NCBI GenBank assembly: GCA_018818785.1
Contig: JAHIRF010000006.1
Location: forward strand, 223,636 to 287,635
DNA length: 64,000 nt
Direction of reading: 5' to 3'
Source of the DNA: Thermoplasmatota archaeon
GTDB lineage: Archaea > Thermoplasmatota > Thermoplasmata > UBA10834
The stretch's first letter is position 1. Every line of letters starts with the position of its first letter. Under the pieces are notes generated by a model. That model worked only from the letters and a program-made list of their open reading frames with translations, was not told the DNA's origin and made no database searches. The position numbers and the translations under genes were made by a program. This document shows, piece by piece, positions 26,296 through 36,334 of this stretch.

Positions 26296-26895
26296 ATGGC
26301 TAACGATGAGACAAATGATACTGAGCACGCCGGCTCGAAGGAGGGGTGTGGTTCCGATGAGAAAGTCCCTCAGATACAGGACCCAGTATCAGAGTTGGAG
26401 AGAAGGATAGAGGACTTGACCGATACTCTTTTGCGTCTCCAGGCAGATTTCGACAACTATAAGAAGCGCGTCGCGAAGGAATGGAATGAGAGGGCAAGGA
26501 CCGCGACTGAGGGGCTGGTGCGCGACCTGCTCCCCGTACTGGACACCTTTGACAAGGCCTTCGAGGATACACAGAAGACCGATGATGCAGTTCATGACAG
26601 GAAAGGGCTCGAAGGGATCCATAGACAACTCCTGCAGATCATCCAGAGGCAAGGTTTGAGAGAGATAAGAACCGATTGCAGGTTCGATCCGTTCGAGCAT
26701 GAAGCACTGATGCGAGCAGAATCCGAGGATGCAGATGACGGAAAGATACTCGAGGTGTACCAGAAAGGATACAGCCTCGGAGGGAAGGTCATCAGACCGG
26801 CCAAAGTGAAAGTAGCCAAGAGGACCGAACTGGCTGAAATCACCGGACCGGACAATGATAATCACGATAATCCAGATGACGAGAAATCAGAATAG
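26296..26895 (+). CDS. grpE: Nucleotide exchange factor GrpE
   Basis: The DnaK nucleotide exchange factor, 199 residues. It has a charged N-terminal part, the long coiled coil (LRLQADFDNYKKRVAKEW), and the C-terminal beta domain ending in GYSLGGKVIRPAKVKV. ATG 26296 follows GGAGG by 9 nt. Only 29 bp separate it from dnaK. GrpE is of bacterial origin and occurs in archaea with the transferred DnaK system. Confidence 0.95.
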   Translation: MANDETNDTEHAGSKEGCGSDEKVPQIQDPVSELERRIEDLTDTLLRLQADFDNYKKRVAKEWNERARTATEGLVRDLLPVLDTFDKAFEDTQKTDDAVHDRKGLEGIHRQLLQIIQRQGLREIRTDCRFDPFEHEALMRAESEDADDGKILEVYQKGYSLGGKVIRPAKVKVAKRTELAEITGPDNDNHDNPDDEKSE

Positions 26896-26924
26896 GACAG
26901 AAGAAATAGAGAGGTGAGTGAAGA

Positions 26925-28805
26925 ATGGCAGAATCTAAGACCAAGGTCATAGGAATAGACCTGGGCACGAGCAATTCGGCAGCTGCTGTGGTAGAGGGCG
27001 GCAGGCCGACGATAATACCGAGTGCAGAGGGAACCAGCTTGGGAGGCAAGGCGTTCCCGTCGTATGTCGCTTTCACGAAGGACGGGCAGATGCTGGTAGG
27101 CGAACCAGCCAGGAGACAGGCGGTCTCCAACCCGGAAGGAACGATAATGGCGATCAAGCGGAAGATGGGGACGGACTACAAAACCAAAGTGCACGGAAAG
27201 GAGTACACGCCCCAACAGATATCCGCGTTCATACTGCAGAAGATAAAGCGCGATGCTGAAGCGTACCTCGGCACAAAGGTCGAGAAGGCAGTCATCACCG
27301 TCCCGGCATACTTCAACGATAACCAGAGACAGGCGACCAAGGATGCGGGAATGATAGCTGGCCTCGATGTGGTGAGGATAATCAACGAACCAACCGCGGC
27401 TGCCCTGGCATACGGACTGGACAAGTCCGAAAAGGAACAGAAGATACTCGTCTTCGATCTGGGCGGCGGCACACTCGACGTCACCATAATGGAGTTCGGC
27501 GATGGAGTCTTCGAAGTCATATCCACGAGCGGTGACACCCAGCTGGGCGGTACCGACATGGACAACACGATGGTGGATTACATCGCCAAGGAGTTCAAGG
27601 CAGATTCCAGCATGGATATCACAAAGGACAAGATGGCGATGCAGAGGGTCAGAGAGGCGGCAGAGAAGGCAAAAATAGAGCTATCCTCCACGCTCGAGAC
27701 GGAAATAAACCTTCCATATCTCAGCGCTGACTCTTCGGGGCCGAGGCACCTTACCATGAAGCTCACAAGGGCTAAGCTGGAAGAGCTGGTCAAGCCAGTT
27801 GTGGATAAGTGCCGTGGACCGACTATGCAGGCGCTTGAGGATGGGAAGCTGAGTGCAGACAAGATAGACAAGGTCATATTGGTAGGCGGTCCAACGAGGA
27901 TGCCCATCGTACATAGGTTCGTCGAGGGAGTCGTCGGGCCCAAGATCGTGAGAGGTGTGGACCCGATGGAATGCGTCGCCATGGGTGCTTCCATACAGGC
28001 AGGCATAATCGAGGGAAGTGTCACAGACATACTACTGCTCGATGTGACGCCTCTGTCACTGGGCGTCGAGACCCTCGGAGGAGTGTCCCACAAACTCATC
28101 GAAAGGAACACTACCATACCGACGAGGAAGAGCGAAGTCTTCTCCACAGCTGCGGACGGGCAGACAAGCGTCGAGATCCATGTCTTACAGGGAGAGAGAC
28201 CGATGGCTGCAGATAATGTCACGCTTGGTAACTTCCACCTTATAGGAATACCTCCGGCCCCGAGGGGTTTGCCCCAGATAGAGGTCACCTTCGACATCGA
28301 TGCCAATGGCATAATCGATGTCAGCGCGAAGGATCGAGGAACCGGCAAGGAGCAGAAGATAACTATCACAGCAACAACGAAGCTCGGCAAGGAAGACATC
28401 GACAAGATGGTCAAAGACGCAGAGAGATTCGCGGACGAGGATCTCAAGCGTAAGGAGAAGGCGGAACTGAGGAACAAGGCTGAGCAGAGGACATACGAGG
28501 TAACGCACATCCTGGAAGAGATGGGAGATAAGGTGCCACAGGACCTCAAGGAGAGCTTGACCAAATTATCCGAGGAGGTCAAGACCGCTCTGGCAGGCGA
28601 CGATCTGGAAATCATCAAGCAGAAGCTGGAGGAGCTAGACAAGGCTCTGCTGGAGATCGGCAAGAAGGTCTATGAGACCGCTCAGCAGGCGGCATCCCAA
28701 GAGCCCCAGACGCCTCCACCCAGTGGAGACGAGCAATCAGGTGGCGGTGATGACGGTTATGTGGACGCTGAGTACAAGATCGTCGACGATGATGACAAGA
28801 AGTGA
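26925..28805 (+). CDS. dnaK: Chaperone DnaK (Hsp70)
   Basis: The 626-residue Hsp70. The N-terminal phosphate loop [27 protein letters not shown] and [14 protein letters not shown] mark the ATPase; [14 protein letters not shown] begins the substrate-binding part. A charged C-terminal tail ends in [14 protein letters not shown], bacterial-like. It works with the adjacent GrpE and DnaJ. It lies between them with 29 and 76 bp gaps. Confidence 0.97.
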   Translation: MAESKTKVIGIDLGTSNSAAAVVEGGRPTIIPSAEGTSLGGKAFPSYVAFTKDGQMLVGEPARRQAVSNPEGTIMAIKRKMGTDYKTKVHGKEYTPQQISAFILQKIKRDAEAYLGTKVEKAVITVPAYFNDNQRQATKDAGMIAGLDVVRIINEPTAAALAYGLDKSEKEQKILVFDLGGGTLDVTIMEFGDGVFEVISTSGDTQLGGTDMDNTMVDYIAKEFKADSSMDITKDKMAMQRVREAAEKAKIELSSTLETEINLPYLSADSSGPRHLTMKLTRAKLEELVKPVVDKCRGPTMQALEDGKLSADKIDKVILVGGPTRMPIVHRFVEGVVGPKIVRGVDPMECVAMGASIQAGIIEGSVTDILLLDVTPLSLGVETLGGVSHKLIERNTTIPTRKSEVFSTAADGQTSVEIHVLQGERPMAADNVTLGNFHLIGIPPAPRGLPQIEVTFDIDANGIIDVSAKDRGTGKEQKITITATTKLGKEDIDKMVKDAERFADEDLKRKEKAELRNKAEQRTYEVTHILEEMGDKVPQDLKESLTKLSEEVKTALAGDDLEIIKQKLEELDKALLEIGKKVYETAQQAASQEPQTPPPSGDEQSGGGDDGYVDAEYKIVDDDDKK

Positions 28806-28881
28806 CCCAAACCTCTTTTTCCTATTTCCTCATTCTCTCGACCAGAATCGACTGAGAATGTAATGAGACGGTGATGATGCG

Positions 28882-30036
28882 ATGGTCCAGAAGAGAGACT
28901 ACTACGAGGTACTAGGGGTATCTCGAAACGCCGCGAAGGATGAAATCAAAAAGGCGTACAGAAAACTGGCCATGAAGTATCATCCTGACACCAACAAGGA
29001 GGATCCAAAGCAGGCAGAGGAGAAGTTCAAGGAACTCTCTGAAGCCTACGAGGTCCTCGCAGACGATGATAAGAAGACCAGATACGACCAGTACGGACAT
29101 GAAGGCGTCCAGAGCACATTCAGAGACGGCGGTTTCGACTGGTCGGATTTCACACACTTCGGGGATATCAGCGACATATTCGGTAATTTCTCAGGCTTTG
29201 GCGGGAGCATTTTCGATCAGTTCTTCGGCGGAGGGATGAGACGAACAGGCCCCGTCGAAGGTAGGTCTCTCAGATACGACATCGACATACCTCTTGAGGA
29301 AGCGGCGACTGGAATCGAGAAGGAGATCAGGGTACCGCACAGCATCGCCTGCAAGACCTGTGGTGGTATCGGCGCCAAGAAGGAGGACGTCAAGACATGT
29401 CCGACCTGCAAGGGCGCGGGACAGGTCCAGAGAGCGCAAAAGCGCGGAAACACATCTTTTGTGACCATCGCCAATTGTCCGACCTGCAGAGGGAGAGGAA
29501 ACCAAATCACGAAGAACTGTCCAGATTGCCAGGGACATGGAGCTGTCCAGACCACATCGACCTTGAAGGTATCGATCCCGAAGGGTGCCGAAGAGGGCAT
29601 GCGCCTTAGGATAAGAGGGGCTGGCGAGGCCGGCCCCAACGGAGGCCCGCCAGGGGACCTGTATATCATAATCCATATCGACGAGCATTCCGTGTTCGCA
29701 CGGGATGGAAGAGACCTATGGCTGGAGACACCGATCACTTTCACACAGGCGGCTCTGGGAGCACAGATCGACGTGCCCACGCTCAATGGGACCGCGAGAG
29801 TCACGGTACCACCAGGAACTCAGACGGGCACCGTTTTCAGACTCAAAGGAAAGGGCGTGCCGGACCTGAGAGGCTACGGCGAGGGGGACGAATTCGTGAA
29901 GGTCACTGTCCAGATACCGACCAAGTTGTCATCTGAACAGAAGGATCTCATGAAGCGACTAGGGGACTCACTCGGTGATTATGGCCGAGGGGGCACGAAG
30001 AAAAACAGATTCAGCAAGTTCGGTCGGAAGACATGA
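28882..30036 (+). CDS. dnaJ: Chaperone DnaJ (Hsp40)
   Basis: The 384-residue type I Hsp40. It has the J domain with HPD in [10 protein letters not shown], a Gly/Phe-rich linker ([13 protein letters not shown]), four zinc-binding CxxCxGxG repeats (CKTCGGIG to CPDCQGHG) and two C-terminal substrate domains. It stimulates DnaK. ATG 28882 follows GGTGATGATGCG. A T-rich stretch in the 76-bp gap after dnaK might partly terminate transcription. Confidence 0.96.
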   Translation: MVQKRDYYEVLGVSRNAAKDEIKKAYRKLAMKYHPDTNKEDPKQAEEKFKELSEAYEVLADDDKKTRYDQYGHEGVQSTFRDGGFDWSDFTHFGDISDIFGNFSGFGGSIFDQFFGGGMRRTGPVEGRSLRYDIDIPLEEAATGIEKEIRVPHSIACKTCGGIGAKKEDVKTCPTCKGAGQVQRAQKRGNTSFVTIANCPTCRGRGNQITKNCPDCQGHGAVQTTSTLKVSIPKGAEEGMRLRIRGAGEAGPNGGPPGDLYIIIHIDEHSVFARDGRDLWLETPITFTQAALGAQIDVPTLNGTARVTVPPGTQTGTVFRLKGKGVPDLRGYGEGDEFVKVTVQIPTKLSSEQKDLMKRLGDSLGDYGRGGTKKNRFSKFGRKT

Positions 30037-30242
30037 ACGAGAACCGCTCTTACACTGAGGTACAGAGCAGATAGACGTCAGAGAATCGAACCGTGCTCGG
30101 GAGAGATCCGTAACATCCAGAGATTGAGCAGACTGGAGAGCGATGGATCCATCACAGTCTCCAAGAACCTCGCCCCCTGGTCGATGGTGGGCACATCTGG
30201 CTCACGGAAGCAATCGAATTGCGGAAGAACGGCGATCACCAG

Positions 30243-31202
30243 CTAGAACAGATGGTCGTCCGTCAGGCGGGACTCCCCGCCGACACCGCATCTGATGATC
30301 TCAAGACCCGCATCCTTCAATCTTGTCTCAACCTCGGCGATATGCTCTGGATGTGTGTTGACGTATACGGTGGCGCCAGTATCTATCGAGAAGTATGCGG
30401 GGACCCCTTCGGACCGCATCTTCCTGACCTCGAGTATCACCTTCACCGTCTCTGGTCTCCAAAGGATCGTCTCATCTATGCCGGTCATCGTTATTCCGTG
30501 CAGGATCAGAGAGTCCCTCTCAGCCAGCATCCCTATGCGGTCGATATCCCTCTTCGTGATGGCGTTCTCCATCTCTGAGAGGGCGCCGTGGACGTATGCA
30601 AGCCGCGAATGGAAGAAGGGTGATCCCAGCACCGATCTATGCGCATTCTCCGTGTACTTGAAAGCGGGGATGAGAGCTACCAGGATCCCCATCTCGAAAT
30701 CCTCGGACGCGATCTGGTATGAATACGATTCCTCATCATCATGGCCAGCCTTCCATCTGGAGAATCCTCCGGTGACGGAGCGCGATGCGGATCCTGCGCC
30801 ACGACGCGCAATGATGGAAATCTGTTCAAGGGACAGATCCAGCTTTGCAGCATCGCATGAAGCTACTGCGAGCGCAGCGAATCCTGAGGCAGACGACCCC
30901 AACCCCACGTTCGATGGAAAGTTATTCTTCGAGACCATCCTGAAATGGTCTTCGATACTGGCTCTCGCCCGTACGACATCAACGACTGAAAGTACCCTCT
31001 CGAGCTCCCTCCCAGTCAGAGTGCGTGAGTCGACCTCCGCCACATCCTCTTCGAAATCGCCGAATTCAATAGTTGTGTGGCTTGCTGTGGGAGACGTCGA
31101 GACTGATATAGAATCGTGATATGGCAGTCGGAGCTGCTCGTCCTTAAGTCCGTGATATTTGATTAGCCCTTGAATCGGATACGCCATGGCTGATGATTTC
31201 AT
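30243..31202 (-). CDS. Mevalonate-pathway decarboxylase family (MvaD-like)
   Basis: A 319-residue GHMP-family protein of the diphosphomevalonate decarboxylase group. The phosphate loop VGLGSSASGFA (99-109) is present. The three residues used for decarboxylation in characterised enzymes seem kept: Lys15 in IKYHGL, Arg141 in GSASRS and Asp274 in SIDTGATVYV. This favours a decarboxylase over the mevalonate 3-kinase branch of Thermoplasma, though the substrate (mono-, bis- or diphosphomevalonate) cannot be read. ATG 31202 follows GAGGTGAGACG and lies 9 bp after the archease stop. Confidence 0.85.
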   Translation of the reverse strand: MKSSAMAYPIQGLIKYHGLKDEQLRLPYHDSISVSTSPTASHTTIEFGDFEEDVAEVDSRTLTGRELERVLSVVDVVRARASIEDHFRMVSKNNFPSNVGLGSSASGFAALAVASCDAAKLDLSLEQISIIARRGAGSASRSVTGGFSRWKAGHDDEESYSYQIASEDFEMGILVALIPAFKYTENAHRSVLGSPFFHSRLAYVHGALSEMENAITKRDIDRIGMLAERDSLILHGITMTGIDETILWRPETVKVILEVRKMRSEGVPAYFSIDTGATVYVNTHPEHIAEVETRLKDAGLEIIRCGVGGESRLTDDHLF

Positions 31203-31211
31203 CGTCTCACC

Positions 31212-31616
31212 TCACACATCGAAGAGTACGACCAGTGTCTTATGAGCATCATTGAATTCTAGCTTGTGATACGTCACACCCTTGACGACAGAACGTTTCG
31301 TATGTCGCTCGTCATCGAATTCCTCTCCATGGATATGTGCATCCAGTTTGTTTCCATCCAAGATGATGTCGAACCTGCTGAACACCAAGTTCTCGGCATC
31401 ATGCAAGAAGAGCAGTTCCTGCAAGAAGTCGACGAGAAGCTGTTCCCTTGTTCCTGCTTCAATCTGTATCCTCATCTCACCAGTCGGCTGTATCTTGCTC
31501 ACATCGGTCATCTGATCGAACAAAGCGTATGCCGCGTTCGCGAATCTCTCCTCCAAGGTCTCTCCATGGGCTTCGACCATCGCGTCGGCAGTGTGTTCCA
31601 ACAGCCTGTATCTCAT
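31212..31616 (-). CDS. Archease
   Basis: A 134-residue protein that assists the RtcB RNA ligase and some tRNA methyltransferases. The N-terminus MRYRLLEHTADAMVEAHG is the archease hallmark, and GVTYHKLEFNDAHKTLVVLFDV near the end carries metal-binding residues. ATG 31616 lies about 27 nt after a TATA-like TTGATATATGC, so the transcript is probably leaderless; an upstream frame start at 31709 runs into nth. It is in one operon with the decarboxylase gene. Confidence 0.92.
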   Translation of the reverse strand: MRYRLLEHTADAMVEAHGETLEERFANAAYALFDQMTDVSKIQPTGEMRIQIEAGTREQLLVDFLQELLFLHDAENLVFSRFDIILDGNKLDAHIHGEEFDDERHTKRSVVKGVTYHKLEFNDAHKTLVVLFDV

Positions 31617-31650
31617 GCAGATTGACAGTGGACTTGAGCATATATCAACT

Positions 31651-32334
31651 CTATGCTTCAAACCGTGATTGGTGATGATCACATAGGTGAGATATCTGGC
31701 ATTGCTCACATCGAGGGTTCTGAGACCTGCATATTGCCCGTCCGTGTTCGATCAGATTGATGTGGAAGGGATAGAACCTCCGTAAAGGCACAATCTTCGC
31801 AAGCTCCTCCTGGGCAGACTCCCTGGAGGTCTTCTCGCAGATCAATCCGAGCCTACGGGACACTCTATGTACGTGAGTGTCGACGGGGAATGCAGGCATT
31901 CCCAGTGAGAACAGCAGAACAATCGCACGAGTCTTTGGTCCCACGCCTTTCATTCCAGCAAGCCATCTGTCCGCCCCTGAAGGCGTCATCTGCCTTAGAA
32001 AACTCAGCTCTAGCTCTCCCCGCTCGGAGCGAATATACTCAAGGGCATCCAATATCCTATGCGCCTTGATTTCGGCTAACCCCCCTGAGCGAATTATCTT
32101 GGCGATTCTCGCTGGATCCTCGCGCTCCATGGACTCCCATGTCGGATACTCCTTCTTCAGGGCCAGGTAGCTCCTATGAGAATTGAGATCGGTCGTATTC
32201 TGAGAGAGTATGGTCTCGACCAGGGTATCGAGTGGATCATCATTTGGGACAACCTTGTCGTCACCATAGCATTTTACGAGCAGACTGTCGATCTCAGCCG
32301 CCTTTTTCTTCGCATCTCGTCGTGATGCCTGCAT
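31651..32334 (-). CDS. nth: Endonuclease III (Nth)
   Basis: A base-excision glycosylase/AP lyase for oxidised pyrimidines. The 227-residue protein has the helix-hairpin-helix MKGVGPKTRAIVLL with the catalytic Lys, the catalytic Asp in FPVDTHVHR, and the [4Fe-4S] ligands C-X6-C-X2-C-X5-C at the C-terminus (CRSQNPRCEQCQISHLC). ATG 32334 follows GAGGATATCG, 8 bp after the pmbA stop, so it belongs to the tldD-pmbA-nth unit. Confidence 0.94.
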   Translation of the reverse strand: MQASRRDAKKKAAEIDSLLVKCYGDDKVVPNDDPLDTLVETILSQNTTDLNSHRSYLALKKEYPTWESMEREDPARIAKIIRSGGLAEIKAHRILDALEYIRSERGELELSFLRQMTPSGADRWLAGMKGVGPKTRAIVLLFSLGMPAFPVDTHVHRVSRRLGLICEKTSRESAQEELAKIVPLRRFYPFHINLIEHGRAICRSQNPRCEQCQISHLCDHHQSRFEA

Positions 32335-32342
32335 CGATATCC

Positions 32343-33731
32343 TCAGCCAGTCGTCACTTTGACATTGCTGAATCTAATGCTAGGCATTAGATTATTGCCA
32401 TAATCCGTGATATCTGCACCTATCCGTGAGATTCCTTTGATGAGTTCCAACAGATTTCCAGATATCATGACTCCCCTCGCCCCACCGACTATCTGTCCCT
32501 TACGTATCTTCAGACCCGGGTTCGCAACGAAGGAGAAATCACCCGTCTCAAGATTGCTCGTATGGACGCCCTGACCAGACCATACGAGATATCCATCGTC
32601 GACCTCCGCAACAAGATCCTCGAGCATCCCACTGCCAGGTCGGATCTGGAGGTTCAGGGGAGATGAGGATACTGCCCCGGTTAGCTGGTTCCTGACAGCG
32701 TTCCCAGTCGATGACCTATGGGCCTTCGCGCCATAGTAGTTGTCCCAGACAAAACCGTTCACGACACCTTCTTTTATCAGCGTCTTCTTCTTCGTCGGCA
32801 TGCCTTCATCATCGAACTGCTTGGATCCGCCTGCACCACTTAGAACAGGATTATCATAGATCGTGAGTTCCTTGGGGGCAATCTGCTCCCCCAATAATTC
32901 CGATAGAAACGAATTCTTTCTAATGACGCTCTGGCCGGACAGGGATTTCTGCATCATTATGTTCAGAAGGCCGGAGTCACTGTCCCCGAGTGCGGCCGGA
33001 CTGAAAACTACATCACATTCACCGGTATGGGACCCTGCTATGACCGAGGATTTGAGTGCGATCTCGGCACTGTCCCGACCGATTTTCTCGAAGTCCATAT
33101 TCGTCGAACGAGACATCGATCCCTGAGCGGACTCCGCTGTGACCGAGGACCCACTTCCCCAGAGCGACACGCAGAAGGCCTGCAGTGCGGTCTCCCGCCT
33201 ATGAGCTTCTATTCCGGACGAATTGAGCACGCCTGTCGACTGGATTGAACATTCTACACCCCCAAGGGTGACGGAAATGGGTTCGGCGACCGATCGGGCA
33301 CCTTCTATCATCGTCTCGGCCATATCCTTAAGCCCGTTGAGTTCAAGAGAGATGAGTCCGGAATCGAACAGACCCTTGACCTCAGGATACTTGCCCTTCG
33401 AGCAGGGGAATCCAGGCCAATCCAAATCCGGTTGGTTAGAAGCTGTGAGCGCTTTCGCGCTGCGCATGCACTTCTCGATGTCCTTTGATCTGAACGAACT
33501 GCAGAATGATGCGCCTGCCCTGGCATCGCGGACCACCCTGATTGACAGACCCGTGCTCTCGACGACAGTAGCCGAGTTGATACGGTTCGTATCAATCATC
33601 AGGCATCGGGAGGATTTGGAATACGCGAAGGCTTCGAACTCATTCAAGCCCAGCCTTCTCGCATGATCAGGGATGGTTTCAAGGACTTCTCTCAACTGGG
33701 TCTCCTGCCCGAGCGGTTTGAGGGTCATCAT
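32343..33731 (-). CDS. PmbA/TldE-type subunit of the TldD/PmbA metalloprotease
   Basis: A 462-residue protein, the subunit without the metal-binding motif of the TldD/TldE protease, which matures peptides such as microcins and degrades unfolded peptides. The PmbA fold is shown by LNSSGIEAHRRETALQAF and the C-terminal GARGVMISGNLLELIKGI. No HExxxH is present. ATG 33731 overlaps the tldD stop (ATGATGACC), so the two are translationally coupled as in bacteria and archaea. Confidence 0.92.
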   Translation of the reverse strand: MMTLKPLGQETQLREVLETIPDHARRLGLNEFEAFAYSKSSRCLMIDTNRINSATVVESTGLSIRVVRDARAGASFCSSFRSKDIEKCMRSAKALTASNQPDLDWPGFPCSKGKYPEVKGLFDSGLISLELNGLKDMAETMIEGARSVAEPISVTLGGVECSIQSTGVLNSSGIEAHRRETALQAFCVSLWGSGSSVTAESAQGSMSRSTNMDFEKIGRDSAEIALKSSVIAGSHTGECDVVFSPAALGDSDSGLLNIMMQKSLSGQSVIRKNSFLSELLGEQIAPKELTIYDNPVLSGAGGSKQFDDEGMPTKKKTLIKEGVVNGFVWDNYYGAKAHRSSTGNAVRNQLTGAVSSSPLNLQIRPGSGMLEDLVAEVDDGYLVWSGQGVHTSNLETGDFSFVANPGLKIRKGQIVGGARGVMISGNLLELIKGISRIGADITDYGNNLMPSIRFSNVKVTTG

Positions 33732-35128
33732 CCAGACCCCCCGAAGACGATAGCTCCTTTCTTCAGACTCATATGAGGACCACCATCGCTGGTCGCCATA
33801 TACTGGAATAATTTCCCGCAATAACTCGATTCGATTTCGAAATCATCTCCAAGGCCGTCGATCATCTGCAACGAATCGACTGCAATCCCGCTGAACGCGA
33901 GGTCGCGGACCGGCTTTGATATCTCGCCATCACGAATCTCATAGCATTCTTGGATACCGACCTGAAAACTCGAATTGGTCTCGGTCTGGCCACCTTTGAC
34001 GTCCACACAATAGTAACCGAACTTCTTGTCCTCAAGTAATTCATCGAGAGACATGTCGCCCCCTGCAAAGTATGTGTTCCTCATCCTGATTATTGGGGGC
34101 ACCCGGTAGGATTCCGCTCGTGCGTTTCCTGTTGGAGGGGTCCCGAGGCGGGCAGCCCATTCTCGGTCCGTCATCTGCTCGCCCAGAACCCCGTTCCGTA
34201 TCAGGACCGCATCTCTCGCAATCACACCCTCGTCATCAATCTTGATGTTGCCAAAACCATCGTTGATTGACGGAGAATCTAGTATCGTGATGTTCTCCGG
34301 AGCAACCCGCTTTCCTTCAAGGTCACCGAAGGCACCGGTGGAGAAGGAATCCGCTTCGGCAAGATGTCCGAGCGCCTCATGGGCGAGCATGCCAACGACT
34401 CTTGGGGAAAGGATGCACGGAAATGTCCCGCGTTTCGCAGGAATTCCATTCATCTGACCCTGAATACGTTTCACCAGTCTATCAGTTATCGTTTTCGCAG
34501 TCTCTTTCTTCTCGAAGAAGTCCCAACCACGAGTCACTGTTCCCACTTCGTCCCTGGACGAAACGGAACGACCAGCGACCCGCCCCGATGCGGAGGTCAT
34601 GAGACCTGCAAGTGAGACATCGGTCACAACACATGTCCCTTCACTGGTGACCAGCAGTTTCTGACCAGATGTATCACGATAATTCGTCACGGACGTCGTG
34701 ATCCTCGGATCGGAATGGATTATACCCAGACATATCTCCTTCAGGAACGAGATCTTTTCATCCATATCGATTTCTTGGAGAGGTTCCCGCGTGCGCGAAC
34801 GCACATGCCGCTGAATCGGCTTGATCTTACACAATTCGGCAGGAGCCTCACCGTCCCTAGGTGGGACCACTGATGCGGCTTTCGCAGCATTCCGTATGGT
34901 TGATTGGATGTCTCGGAAACCATCGGATACAGAGAAACCCCAGCAACCATTATTCAACACACGCGCGGAGTGCCCGGATTCATATCTGCGAGAAATGACT
35001 TCGACACCAGAATCGCATTGGTTGATCGCAGTGTGAACTGTGGATTCCGATCTCAATTCGACATAATCGAGGGAGCTGCATAATCGTGACCCCAAAGCTT
35101 TCGCCAGACGGTCAGAGAGGTCGTTCAT
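33728..35128 (-). CDS. TldD metalloprotease subunit
   Basis: The catalytic subunit of the TldD/TldE protease, 466 residues. The zinc motif HEALGHLAEAD (HExxxH, near residue 248) is intact. Further family blocks are LDSPSINDGFGNIKIDDEG and the C-terminal GQTETNSSFQVGIQECYEI. ATG 35128 lies about 15 nt after a TATA-like AACTATAGTACC on the minus strand. It heads the tldD-pmbA-nth unit. Confidence 0.94.
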   Translation of the reverse strand: MNDLSDRLAKALGSRLCSSLDYVELRSESTVHTAINQCDSGVEVISRRYESGHSARVLNNGCWGFSVSDGFRDIQSTIRNAAKAASVVPPRDGEAPAELCKIKPIQRHVRSRTREPLQEIDMDEKISFLKEICLGIIHSDPRITTSVTNYRDTSGQKLLVTSEGTCVVTDVSLAGLMTSASGRVAGRSVSSRDEVGTVTRGWDFFEKKETAKTITDRLVKRIQGQMNGIPAKRGTFPCILSPRVVGMLAHEALGHLAEADSFSTGAFGDLEGKRVAPENITILDSPSINDGFGNIKIDDEGVIARDAVLIRNGVLGEQMTDREWAARLGTPPTGNARAESYRVPPIIRMRNTYFAGGDMSLDELLEDKKFGYYCVDVKGGQTETNSSFQVGIQECYEIRDGEISKPVRDLAFSGIAVDSLQMIDGLGDDFEIESSYCGKLFQYMATSDGGPHMSLKKGAIVFGGSG

Positions 35129-35244
35129 CGAGAATAGGTACTATAGTTCCTATTCAAAAAGGATGCTACATAGATGCATATACCAGTTCAATGCAGGAAC
35201 GATGATTGTTGGCTCTGGTTCTGTCAATTATTGGGTGGTGGTCA

Positions 35245-35436
35245 TCATGACCGCCCGACCGATCGATTCGTCCAATTCGGCTCCGACCGTACGCCCTTCG
35301 CTGGGTCGTAGAGGATCATCACCACGTCATGCTGGAACGCGCCGGGCCTGAACCGTAAGGCCCCTGCCACCCCTTCCGGGAAGGCTGTCTGCAGCAGGTT
35401 CATGCCGGCGTTGACATGCCTATATGCAGAACCGTT
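35245..35436 (-). pseudogene. Possible remnant of a TnpB-type (IS605 OrfB) C-terminus
   Basis: An open minus-strand stretch encodes RHVNAGMNLLQT followed by a Gly/Phe-rich run and ends at a TGA at 35245. DRxVNAxxNLL is the RuvC-III region of TnpB proteins; here Asp of DR is Tyr. No N-terminal part, zinc ribbon or flanking ends are seen, and the nadX promoter lies beside it. I read it as a decayed piece of an insertion sequence in the tldD-nadX gap. It could also be a chance open frame. Confidence 0.35.
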
Positions 35437-35478
35437 GCCTCTGAAAGCTTTTATATCCCTCGGGATTTCCTCCAGAAC

Positions 35479-36285
35479 GTGAAGATCTGCGTCATCGGAT
35501 GTGGCGCGATTGGCACGACAATCGCGAAGGCAGTGGACGACTTCCCAGAGGTGGAAGTAACATATCTGACTGATCGGTCCCAGGAATGTGCGACCAGGCT
35601 TCAGGAGCATACGAAGAAGGTTGTCTATGTTCCAGATATTGTGCCAATCCTTGGGGAGATCGGATTGGTGGCCGAGGCTGCCAGTCAAGACGCTGCCAGA
35701 TATTATGTGCCCCTCGCTCTTTCAGCAGGGGTGAATGTTCTAGTCATGAGCGTCGGAGTCTTCCAGGACGAGGAGTTCCAGGCGGACACTCACCGATTAT
35801 CGAAGCGAAAGGGTGCCAAAATATTCATCCCGAGCGGGGCCATAGGAGGGATCGACGCTCTTTCCTCGGCGAGCATGGAGGAGATAGATGAGGTGACGCT
35901 CACGACTACGAAACCTCCATCGGCCTTCGGTCCCAGCGCATATCTGGAATCCAGGGGGATCATCCCCTCAGAAATCCGCGTAAGGACGGAGCTGTTCCAC
36001 GGTTCTGCCAGGGAGGCGGTCAAACACTTCCCCCAGAACATCAATATCGCTGCCACGATATCGCTTGCAGGGGTCGGTTTCGAGAAAACCACGATAAGAA
36101 TAGTCTGCGACCCGCAGGTAAAGACCAACGAGCACAATTTGAGGGCGAAGGGAAAGTTCGGCGAACTGGACGTGGTCACGAGAAACCTACCATCGCCGCG
36201 CAATCCGAAGACGAGTTACCTGGCAGCATTGTCCGCAATATCGGCCATACGGAAGATCACGGGACATATGTGGGTTGGAGTCTAG
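35479..36285 (+). CDS. L-aspartate dehydrogenase NadX-like
   Basis: A 268-residue NAD(P)-binding enzyme that oxidises aspartate to iminoaspartate for NAD synthesis. The Rossmann motif VKICVIGCGAIGTTIAKAV starts at the GTG, and the family blocks IPSGAIGGIDALSS and the catalytic-His region FPQNINIAATISLAG are present. GTG 35479 lies about 27 nt after TATA GCTTTTATATCC, so a leaderless transcript is likely; the frame open from 35416 includes the promoter. No nadA/nadC are seen next to it. Confidence 0.9.
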   Translation: MKICVIGCGAIGTTIAKAVDDFPEVEVTYLTDRSQECATRLQEHTKKVVYVPDIVPILGEIGLVAEAASQDAARYYVPLALSAGVNVLVMSVGVFQDEEFQADTHRLSKRKGAKIFIPSGAIGGIDALSSASMEEIDEVTLTTTKPPSAFGPSAYLESRGIIPSEIRVRTELFHGSAREAVKHFPQNINIAATISLAGVGFEKTTIRIVCDPQVKTNEHNLRAKGKFGELDVVTRNLPSPRNPKTSYLAALSAISAIRKITGHMWVGV

Positions 36286-36334
36286 GCTCATTAACCTCTT
36301 ATATCGTGATGCATATTATTCTGCCAGTGATGAC

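Noticed and set aside
30037-30242. A possible small RNA in the dnaJ to mvaD-like gap
   Set aside because: No promoter, conserved stem or tRNA-like arms were seen; it is only about 200 bp between convergent genes.
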